Source: Caulobacter zeae (lineage in GTDB: Bacteria; Pseudomonadota; Alphaproteobacteria; Caulobacterales; Caulobacteraceae). From it: a DNA stretch of 64,000 nucleotides. The position numbers and the translations under genes are program-made. Where the stretch lies: NCBI RefSeq assembly GCF_002858925.1, contig NZ_PJRS01000022.1, positions 186,001-250,000 of the forward strand, read 5' to 3'. Shown in pieces: positions 52,141-59,046 of this stretch. Numbering within the stretch: the first letter of the stretch is position 1; each line of letters starts with the position of its first letter. Below the pieces are notes generated by a model that did not search any database, was not told where the DNA came from, and saw nothing but the letters and a program-made list of their open reading frames with translations.

Positions 52141-54048
52141 ATGGACATTCAACTCGCCTTCCAGAACGCCGACGTCCTGCGCGCGATCATCGCCGCCGGC
52201 CCCGCGATCCAGCTGGGGCAACTGGCCACGGACACCGGCAAGGACCAGTCGAACCTGCGCCGCACCATCGAGCGGATGGAAAAGGCCGGTATCGTCACCC
52301 GCGAACCCGGTTCGCTGACGGTCGTCGCCGACGCCCTGCGCGTCATCGCCGCCGCCGACGTCGCCGAGGGCAAGGCGAACCCGGTTCGTGCGCCCGAAGG
52401 CCACGCCTACCGCTTCCATCGCCAGATCCGCATCGGCGAGTTCAACCCGCGCAAACACTTCGACGAAGAAGCCCTCGACCAGCTGATGCACGACATCGTG
52501 GATCGCGGCCTGAAGACGAACCTGGAAGTCCGCGCCGACGACGCCGAGCCCAATGCCGAGGGCCTGTCGACCAACGAACTGATCGCCGGCGAACGCCGCT
52601 GGCGCGCGATCGGCCGCGCCATCGCCCAGGGCTTCCTGCCCGATGACTTCCCGATCCTGGTCAAGGTCGAGAACGTCTCCGACAGCGAGCACGCCCTAGC
52701 CGCGCTGCTCGAGAACCTTCAGCGCGTCGACCTCAAGCCGCTGGAAGAGGCGGTGGCCTTCGACCGCCTGGTCAACATGAACGGCTGGACGACCGCCCAG
52801 GTCGCCGACCGGGTGAAGAAGACCCAGCGCTTCGTTCAGCTGCGCCTCTCGCTGCTGAAGCTAACCGAGGACCAGAAAGCCCGCCTCGACAAGGGCGAGA
52901 TGACCGTCAAGGACGCGCTCAAGGCGCTCGCCAATCGCCCCGACCCGGTCGAGGCGTCAGCCGTCGACCTGCTGGTCTTGGCTCTGATCTGGACGAATGC
53001 CAACCCAGCGCCGGAGAAGTACCTGAGCTACTGGCGCAAGGGCGAATGCCATATGTCGGCGGCTGATCAGCCGCTGATCGCCTCGCTCATTTCGCGCGGC
53101 ATGGTCGAAACAGAGGAACCGACCAAGTGGGAACCGAAACACCGGATCGGCACCACCTGGAAAGGCTTTCAGGCGCTGGAGCAGCACGCCACTGAGCTGG
53201 TGAAGGCGGACACAACGGACGCCCGCAAGGGCGCGATGATGTCGGTCGACAACAACGCCTACGCCGCTGACAAAGCGGCCAGCACCGAAGCCATGGGGCT
53301 CAACCAATGGCTCGGCAAGCCCATGCTCAATTCGCCGATCGTGCAGAGGCTGATCGACGAGAAGGCCGCCGAGGACCTGGCGCGGGCCGAGGCTGAGCGC
53401 GAACGGCAAGCAGCCATCGCCGTAGCCGAGGCGAAGGCTGACGCAGCCGAGGCCATCGCCAACGGCGTGATCGACCGCATCCGCAAGCTGGAACTCGATG
53501 AGCCCGCGCTGGACCGGAAAGAGTTCGGCGCGGCGTTTAACGCCCTCATTGAGAGCCTGGGCTACCAAGGCCCCTTCCGGCTCGAACTGCGCTCGCCGGG
53601 GCTCGACCGTTTCAACCAACCGCTGCCGGAAACCTACGTCCTGGTCGATGCACGCGGCGAAATGCTTTCCGCCAGCGGCGCGCGGTTCGTTGCCGTCCGT
53701 CGCCTCCAAACTGTGGCGCTGAACTACGCCATGGGTCTCGCTGATGTCTTCAGCGGCCATGACATCATCCGCCCCTCGGACGAGGAGACCGACAGCGAGG
53801 ACGAAGCTGAGGATCCGCAGAACGAGGTCGAGTTTCTAGACGCCATCGCCGCCCGCTTCCGGGACCACTGCGGGGTGGAAGCGGCGCTGGCCATAGACCT
53901 TGCCCACAAGGCGTATGCCCGCAACTTCGAAGGCGAGGAATGCGAGTACGGCGACGAGCGCTTCACCTGGGATCTGCTTGACGCCCAGCTGATCGCCGAC
54001 GGTTGGGCCGAGGACTACCCCGAAACCCTGTCCGCGACGGAGGCCTGA
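52141..54048 (+). CDS. ParB-like DNA-binding protein with winged-helix N-terminus
   Basis: A 635-residue protein, larger than typical chromosomal ParB (about 290). Residues 1-75 are a winged helix (QLATDTGKDQSNLRRTIERM). Residues 95-200 are the ParB/Srx CTP-binding domain: NPRKHFDEEALDQLM, GERRWRA (150-156), ENLQRVDLKPLEEA. Residues 213-240 form the ParB HTH (GWTTAQVADRVKKTQRFVQL). The rest has a coiled coil (about 410-450) and an acidic C-terminal domain. Two prophage palindromes (52301, 52375) lie inside its own first 85 codons. It may be a partition or genome-organising factor, or a transcription regulator. Confidence 0.88.
   Translation: MDIQLAFQNADVLRAIIAAGPAIQLGQLATDTGKDQSNLRRTIERMEKAGIVTREPGSLTVVADALRVIAAADVAEGKANPVRAPEGHAYRFHRQIRIGEFNPRKHFDEEALDQLMHDIVDRGLKTNLEVRADDAEPNAEGLSTNELIAGERRWRAIGRAIAQGFLPDDFPILVKVENVSDSEHALAALLENLQRVDLKPLEEAVAFDRLVNMNGWTTAQVADRVKKTQRFVQLRLSLLKLTEDQKARLDKGEMTVKDALKALANRPDPVEASAVDLLVLALIWTNANPAPEKYLSYWRKGECHMSAADQPLIASLISRGMVETEEPTKWEPKHRIGTTWKGFQALEQHATELVKADTTDARKGAMMSVDNNAYAADKAASTEAMGLNQWLGKPMLNSPIVQRLIDEKAAEDLARAEAERERQAAIAVAEAKADAAEAIANGVIDRIRKLELDEPALDRKEFGAAFNALIESLGYQGPFRLELRSPGLDRFNQPLPETYVLVDARGEMLSASGARFVAVRRLQTVALNYAMGLADVFSGHDIIRPSDEETDSEDEAEDPQNEVEFLDAIAARFRDHCGVEAALAIDLAHKAYARNFEGEECEYGDERFTWDLLDAQLIADGWAEDYPETLSATEA
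52301..52315. repeat. 15-bp prophage palindrome, copy 6
   Basis: GCGAAC-CCG-GTTCGC, exact, in codons 54-58 of the ParB-like gene. Confidence 0.85.
52375..52389. repeat. 15-bp prophage palindrome, one mismatch
   Basis: GCGAAC-CCG-GTTCGT, one mismatch, 74 bases after copy 6 in the ParB-like gene; centre distance is close to seven helical turns. Confidence 0.7.
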
Positions 54049-54051
54049 TCC

Positions 54052-54246
54052 ATGGACCTCCTCCTCACCGTCCTCGCGATCGCCGTGGTCGGCATCTGGG
54101 CGGCCGCCTCGGCCTACATGCTCGATGTCGCAACAGAGGCCGCCGACCAGCAATGCCGCGCCCTGGACGCCTTCGACTGGCTCCAGATCGCCCTCGGGCC
54201 AATCACCTACATCACCCTCCTGGTGGAGAGCCGCCATGACCGATAA
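54052..54246 (+). CDS. Small two-span membrane protein
   Basis: A 64-residue protein with two hydrophobic segments (LLLTVLAIAVVGIWAAASAY; LQIALGPITYITLLV). It follows the ParB-like stop by three bases and overlaps the next gene. Function unknown. Confidence 0.6.
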   Translation: MDLLLTVLAIAVVGIWAAASAYMLDVATEAADQQCRALDAFDWLQIALGPITYITLLVESRHDR

Positions 54247-54571
54247 TGCCAGCCTTAAGACCTTGCCGCTCGCCGACGCCGTCCGCCAGGTCTCGGCCTG
54301 GCTGGAAGATTGCGAAGATCTCCTCGGCTTGAAGCCCGACCGCGATCTTCCCCGGCCGCCCTTCCGCCTGGACGAGGCCTGGGTGGTCGTGCGCCTCGCC
54401 GCCGACCAGCTGGCCGTGCCCACAAAGGGCGAGATCCCCCACCAGCTGGTTGGCATCGCCCAGCATCTGGAGACCGAGCGCGGCCCCGACTTCCCTGCCC
54501 GCCGCGCCGTGCTGCTGGAAGCCGCGCGGCAGCTGTCGGCCGGCCAGGATCCTCAGCGAGCCCTGCGATGA
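54236..54571 (+). CDS. Small soluble early protein
   Basis: A 111-residue helical protein (LADAVRQVSAWLEDCEDLLG; HQLVGIAQHLETERGPDF). It overlaps both neighbours, consistent with one operon ending in the integrase. No motif assigned. Confidence 0.6.
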   Translation: MTDNASLKTLPLADAVRQVSAWLEDCEDLLGLKPDRDLPRPPFRLDEAWVVVRLAADQLAVPTKGEIPHQLVGIAQHLETERGPDFPARRAVLLEAARQLSAGQDPQRALR

Positions 54572-54909
54572 CCGCAGATCAGCCCCGCGGCTTCACCTAC
54601 CTTGGTCCGACCACGGAGGCCCGCTTCGCAGCAGCCTTCGCCGTAGCGGCCGTCATCACCGCCAAAGCCGCGAGCGAACTGCTGGGGCTTGACGCCGACA
54701 CTCTGTCCGCGATGACTGACGCCGGAGTGATCAGGGCTGTCCGCAAAGGCCGGGTGCGCTCCTACACCGAGCGGGATCTCCGCACCTACCTGACCGAGGG
54801 CCCTGATGCGCGCGTCGCGTCTGATAGAGAACCGAAGAGTAAGGCCGCGCCCGTCCGACAAGGCAAGGTCGTGCCATTCTCGGCCCGCAAGGGAGCCAAG
54901 GCCCGCTAG
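54568..54909 (+). CDS. Excisionase-like HTH protein
   Basis: A 113-residue protein. ITAKAASELLGLDADTLSAM then AGVIRAVRKGRVRSYTERDL is the excisionase/HTH_17 pattern (winged helix with a wing of basic residues). The tail is Lys/Arg-rich. It overlaps the gene before it and is nine bases ahead of the integrase, the usual place of a recombination directionality factor. Confidence 0.8.
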   Translation: MTADQPRGFTYLGPTTEARFAAAFAVAAVITAKAASELLGLDADTLSAMTDAGVIRAVRKGRVRSYTERDLRTYLTEGPDARVASDREPKSKAAPVRQGKVVPFSARKGAKAR

Positions 54910-54918
54910 GCCTCGTCC

Positions 54919-56082
54919 ATGAGCGTCTATCTGCCGAAGAAGAGCCGCTTCTACGCCTACGACTTCGTGAAGGGCGGGAAACGCTACACCGGATCCACCG
55001 GCGTCGAGACCCTGCGCAAGGCCCAGGAAGTCGAGCGCAAGATCCGCAACGACGTCGCCTTGGGGCTGCACGACACTCAGGCCGGCATGACCCTCGACCA
55101 GGGCGCTGGCCAGTGGTGGTCCGAGGTCGGCCAGCACCTCAACACCGCCGAGGACGCCGAGCGCCGGATCGAGATCCTGCTGCGCCTCATCGGCAAGGAC
55201 ACCCGCCTCGTCGACATCACCACCCGGACGGTGGCCCGCGCGATCGAGAAGCGACGCGGCGAAACCTACGCCAAGGGCAAGGACCGTCCAGGCGCCCCGG
55301 CCAAGCGCTACCCGATCTCCAACGCCACCGTGAACGCCGACATCATCGTCACCCTGCGCCGGATCCTGCGCCGCGCCGAGGTCGTGTGGGAGGTGAAGCC
55401 CCTCCCGGCCATCGACTGGAAGGTGCTGACCTTGAAAGAGCCTGAGCCGGAAATCCGGCTCTACACGGCCAAGCAGCGCGCGGCCTGGGCGGCCGGCTGC
55501 GACGTCGCCTGTCGCTTTCCGTTGAAGATGCTCATCCGCTACGGCCTGCGCCTCAACGAACTGTTTTTCCCGCCTGAAGCCTACCTGCCGGCTGACGAGG
55601 AGTTCGGCCCCAGGCTGGCCATCAACAAGCGCAAGCGCGGCGTCATGCTGCTGCCGCTGCGGGAAGACGACGCGCGCGAGATCGCCGCCCGGGTCAGCCG
55701 CGCCCAGGCCCTCGGCCTGGAAAGCATCTGGTACGAGGAAGAGGCCCAGCCTGCACGCGGGCGTTACAAGGCCAAGAAGCCCGGCGACCCGATCACCTAT
55801 TATGGCCTGTCCCAGCGGCTCAAGAACGGCGCCAAGCGCGCCGGCCTCAAGATGCCGCGTCTGATCCACGGCGCCCGCCACCACGCCGGCACCGTCATGC
55901 TGGGCAAGACGGGGAACCTGAAGCTCACCCAGCAGCTGCTAGGCCATGCCGACATCAAGTCGACCCTGCGCTACGCCCATGCTCTGGAGAGCGACCTGCG
56001 CGCGGCGTTGGAGGACGACGGCATCCGCGCCCCCACTGATCCTCAGTCGGGTAAGCAGGCTCGGGGCGGAAACAGGGGTTAG
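54919..56082 (+). CDS. Tyrosine integrase
   Basis: A 387-residue recombinase. An N-terminal arm domain (KGGKRYTGSTGVETLRKAQ) and SAM-like core-binding domain (about 55-160) lead to the catalytic half, with Arg211 in RYGLRLNELF, His317-x-x-Arg320 in LIHGARHHAG, His343 in LLGHADIKST and Tyr352 in LRYAHAL. All active residues are present. It reads toward the right end of the prophage. Integration into tRNA-Arg is inferred from the junction. Confidence 0.94.
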   Translation: MSVYLPKKSRFYAYDFVKGGKRYTGSTGVETLRKAQEVERKIRNDVALGLHDTQAGMTLDQGAGQWWSEVGQHLNTAEDAERRIEILLRLIGKDTRLVDITTRTVARAIEKRRGETYAKGKDRPGAPAKRYPISNATVNADIIVTLRRILRRAEVVWEVKPLPAIDWKVLTLKEPEPEIRLYTAKQRAAWAAGCDVACRFPLKMLIRYGLRLNELFFPPEAYLPADEEFGPRLAINKRKRGVMLLPLREDDAREIAARVSRAQALGLESIWYEEEAQPARGRYKAKKPGDPITYYGLSQRLKNGAKRAGLKMPRLIHGARHHAGTVMLGKTGNLKLTQQLLGHADIKSTLRYAHALESDLRAALEDDGIRAPTDPQSGKQARGGNRG

Positions 56083-56195
56083 CGCTCTAATGCATGTAGT
56101 CGGCGGATCGAACAGCCGTCGCCACGATCAGCGACCGGCTCGGCCATTGCCGAGAAGAGCCGGTGGACGGGTCTGCTAAGGGTGGTGAGCGGAAG

Positions 56196-56744
56196 TTAGC
56201 GAACTAGCCCTGGCGGCCACGGGATCGGCATCGAGGTATGGCGCTTCGGCAACCAGTCGAGCAAAAAGTCCCAAGCAGGCTGGTTCGAGACAGATGCCAA
56301 ACCTCTGATCGTCTCTGACTGGAGGTGATACGCCTGAACAAGTTCGTCCAGAGACGTTGGAATTCTCTCCAGCCTGACTTTCACCCGCTCGACCCATTCG
56401 CTGATCGGCACATCCTCTCCGGAAGCAGCGAGAAAGTCGAAATCTCGATCGTTCCCCAAATGCCACCCGACGAATGTTGAGCGGAATATTCCTTGATCGG
56501 CAGACGGGTAATTAGCATCGAGCCAAGAGCGAAATTCTAGCACTTCGATCGCGATCACTCCCGTCAGGTTAAAACCCCAAGGATGTCTAATTTCATGCGG
56601 GAAGTATTGCGGCTTGATCGCTCCCTCGCTGGGAACTTCCCAGCCTGGCTGAACCTGGGGCCGCAACTTCCTACGAGAAAGGCCATGCGCTTTTAGGGCG
56701 TCGCTTAGCCCCGCGCGGAAATCCTTGATGTTGTTCGGGGTCAT
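56196..56744 (-). CDS. Accessory protein of unknown function
   Basis: A 182-residue soluble protein from ATG 56744 (weak AGG seven bases ahead). MTPNNIKDFRAGLSDALKAH, then GWEVPSEGAIKPQYFPHEI and SWLDANYPSADQGIFRSTF. GC is lower than in the phage core. No family recognised. It lies past the integrase, so it may be cargo. Confidence 0.6.
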   Translation of the reverse strand: MTPNNIKDFRAGLSDALKAHGLSRRKLRPQVQPGWEVPSEGAIKPQYFPHEIRHPWGFNLTGVIAIEVLEFRSWLDANYPSADQGIFRSTFVGWHLGNDRDFDFLAASGEDVPISEWVERVKVRLERIPTSLDELVQAYHLQSETIRGLASVSNQPAWDFLLDWLPKRHTSMPIPWPPGLVR

Positions 56745-56921
56745 TCGTCGCCTGCAAGCTGCACCGCGACGTTGTGCCAATTTGCGGGGAGTCTGCAACG
56801 GGTCGGGAGCGGGAATTAGCGCCGGCGCTGAACGCGGACATGGCGCCCGTCGCCAACGAGCGGACTATTCTGGCGTCAGCTGGGGGTGGATTGCGGACCC
56901 GTGCCGGTCTAGCGTCGCCTT

Positions 56922-57422
56922 ATGAATAAGCGCTGGATAGTTGTCTTAGCCGTTGTCCTCCTCGGGCTCGCTGCGTCGGCCATCTACGTTCGGTTCTCAC
57001 CGGCTGTGGCCCAGGATGCTTGCCTCGATGGAGGTGGAGCATGGCGGAATGGTGAGTGCATCCGCGAACAAAAGGCCGCGCACTCCGCGGTTCCTGAGGA
57101 CGCAGTCATGCAAGGGGCATTGACGCGAAACGGCTCGCTGGACGGGCGGGCCGCGTTCGATATTGATCTGCCTGACGACTGCAGAATGACCACCAAGGGC
57201 TTCATGGTGGACTATCAGGTGTTCAAGGTCACCTGTGGCAAAGGGGATTACGCCGGGGTCTATGTCGGCAACTTCGGAGATGAGACGGTCCCGAGAAGCC
57301 GGACCCTTCGCACCCAGTTTGGCTGGCCGACCCAAGTACAAGTCTGGAGCAACATCGTTCCAGGTGATCAAGCCCGCGCCGACGCTATCGCCGCATCGGT
57401 GCGGCTAAGAGCGCTGAAATAG
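56922..57422 (+). CDS. Exported or membrane-anchored protein, unknown
   Basis: A 166-residue protein with a signal anchor (WIVVLAVVLLGLAASAIYV). Cys pairs (DACLDGGGAW, GECIREQ; DDCRMT, KVTCGKGDY) suggest two disulphides in the periplasm; the first resembles a short C-x-x-x-G-G-x-W...C loop. No enzymatic motif. Accessory gene. Confidence 0.65.
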   Translation: MNKRWIVVLAVVLLGLAASAIYVRFSPAVAQDACLDGGGAWRNGECIREQKAAHSAVPEDAVMQGALTRNGSLDGRAAFDIDLPDDCRMTTKGFMVDYQVFKVTCGKGDYAGVYVGNFGDETVPRSRTLRTQFGWPTQVQVWSNIVPGDQARADAIAASVRLRALK

Positions 57423-57653
57423 CGGGGCACCTGTGCGATTGTCATCGGACATTCCCGAAGCCGGCTAAGGGTCGGGACGCCATAGCGCGGGATTTCGAGA
57501 TCGTCCGCAGTCACACTGGCAAAAGCGATAGATGAGCTGAGTATTCACTGAACGGTCGGAGTCGACCGCCAGCGCAAAGGGCGCCGCGGGCGCAACTTTA
57601 CCAACTTAACAAACTTTTCAAATTGTCCTACCATGGCCTATCGGAGGCGGGTC

Positions 57654-58412
57654 ATGGCGAATTTGGACAGAGAGGGGCCCGGTAACCCCGGATGGCAGAG
57701 CCGAAAAGTTGACGAAGCGGCCGAGGGTCAACCGACATACGAGGAAAGCGCGCCCCCTGCTGCGCTTAATAAGATAACAAAGCTCGGCATCCAGAGCACG
57801 GAAGCTGTACAAGCTTTACCCAACAAGGACCCGGGCGGCGTAGCAATGCTATTGCATGGCTATAGCATCGCAATCGAACGATCCCGAGCGCTTGGACAAC
57901 CTGTCAACTTCCTTGTGGAAGTTTCCCCTGATGGACTGGTCGCTTTAACTCCCATTGCAGAGGGAACTGTCGCGTCCGAACACGGGGATCCAGAGTCTCG
58001 AGCATCGGATTTTAGCCGATCAGATCCCTTAGCCGCCGCACGCGAGCGTGGTCGGCTTAGGGCCGCAGAAATCCTAGCCGGCGAGGAAATGGTGAGCGCC
58101 GACGTGTTTGCAACGCTTCTCGGCACAACGCGCGTAACGGTGAATACGAAACGTCAGGGTGGACTGCTATTAGGCCTCGACGGTGCCAAGCGTGGCTTTC
58201 GCTTCCCATTATGGCAGCTCGATGCTGATGGCGTGCCTTACGCCCAAATCTCGGCGCTTCACGAACGGCTAGGCGGCCCCTGGGCTGTTTATCGCTTCTT
58301 GATGCAGCCGCACGGCGAACTCGGAGGCTTGACCGGATTGGAGGCGCTAAAGCGGGGTAAAAGCCTAGCAGTTATTGACGCCGCAGAAAGCGTCACAAGA
58401 GGCTCCCATTAG
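57654..58412 (+). CDS. Antitoxin-like protein with Xre/MbcA/ParS-type C-terminus
   Basis: A 252-residue protein from ATG 57654, which has GGAGG six bases ahead; ATG 57633 is less well placed. Residues 135-250 show GEEMVSADVFATLLGTTRVT, FRFPLWQLDADGVPY and LHERLGGPWAVYRFLMQPHG, the pattern of Xre/MbcA/ParS toxin-binding antitoxins. No RES-type toxin gene is beside it. The N-terminal 100 residues are unrelated to the domain (a LLHGYSIAIERSRALGQPV segment). Confidence 0.78.
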   Translation: MANLDREGPGNPGWQSRKVDEAAEGQPTYEESAPPAALNKITKLGIQSTEAVQALPNKDPGGVAMLLHGYSIAIERSRALGQPVNFLVEVSPDGLVALTPIAEGTVASEHGDPESRASDFSRSDPLAAARERGRLRAAEILAGEEMVSADVFATLLGTTRVTVNTKRQGGLLLGLDGAKRGFRFPLWQLDADGVPYAQISALHERLGGPWAVYRFLMQPHGELGGLTGLEALKRGKSLAVIDAAESVTRGSH

Positions 58413-58562
58413 CTCCAAGAGAGTTGCCACCTCGTGCTATCTCCGGGCGCCGAGCCGCTGTTAGGGCGTTGACGTGGAAATCGCTCCGCTCTTAGCTGCG
58501 CCGGCTAACTAGCCAAAGCCACCAAAACTCAACGCCCGCGGCGCTGGGAAGCGCCGCTCTTA

Positions 58563-58967
58563 ACTGGATCCGATACGCGTGTCGCGGTCACCCGCGACGC
58601 GCTCGTCGAGCAAGGCGGTGGCGCGTTCGGCCTGGCGGTGGCCGGCGACACCAGCACCGACTGGTTCGTCGAGGGCCGGCTGGAGCTGATCGGCGGCCAG
58701 GCCGCCGGCGAACGACTGCACCCCTATGCCGCGGTCGGCTTCCGCTCACGTGTCGGCGGCGACGAGGCCCGGGCCTCGGGAACGCTGGTCGGGCTAGCCA
58801 CGCCGTTGTCCGTCACCGGCCTCGACCAGGACGGAACCCTGGCCACGCTCGGCTTCGGCGCGGCCTACGACCTGTCGCGCGGCTTGACCGTGTTCGGCGG
58901 CTACGACGGCGCGTTCGGCGACAACGGCCGCCAGGCGGCGTCGCTGGGCCTGCGCTGGGCGTTCTGA
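58563..58967 (+). pseudogene. Autotransporter beta-barrel fragment
   Basis: Only the C-terminal part of an autotransporter barrel remains: alternating strands from TRVAVTRDALVEQGGGAFGL through RLHPYAAVGFRSRVG to the end SLGLRWAF, with the terminal aromatic residue needed by the barrel assembly machinery. There is no signal peptide or passenger, and the sequence to the left is unrelated, so the 5' part was lost, apparently at the island junction. A short frame from 58638 could be translated but would have no export signal. Confidence 0.78.
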
Positions 58968-58990
58968 CCAACGCTCGCCCCGAACGAAAA

Positions 58991-59020
58991 CAGGGCGCGG
59001 AACCTAGGTTCCGCGCCCTG
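58991..59020. terminator. 30-bp perfect palindrome terminator
   Basis: CAGGGCGCGGAACCT and its exact complement meet with no loop, giving a complete 30-base palindrome between convergent genes. On the minus strand it is followed by TTTT, so it probably ends the S9 peptidase transcript and also blocks read-through from the left. Confidence 0.88.
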
Positions 59021-59046
59021 CTCTCTTCCGGCCTGATCCTCAGGCG

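Larger units (their letters stand above)
19454..58560. mobile_element. Siphovirus-type prophage with accessory ends
   Basis: The block runs from the 3' end of tRNA-Arg to the junction with an autotransporter fragment. It has a full set of phage modules: integrase and excisionase-like protein at the right, repressor/Cro-like region at 48.6-50.2 kb, primase and helicase, terminases, portal, protease, HK97 capsid, joining proteins, tail tube, chaperones, tape measure, tail tip, and lysis genes. No structural gene is visibly broken, so it may be inducible. The left edge is set by the tRNA. The right edge is uncertain: no copy of the tRNA 3' end was found after the integrase, and 56.1-58.5 kb may be later cargo. 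Confidence 0.85.

Noticed and set aside
19454-58560. CRISPR array
   Set aside because: No regularly spaced identical repeats with unique spacers were found; the repeated palindrome is kilobases apart.
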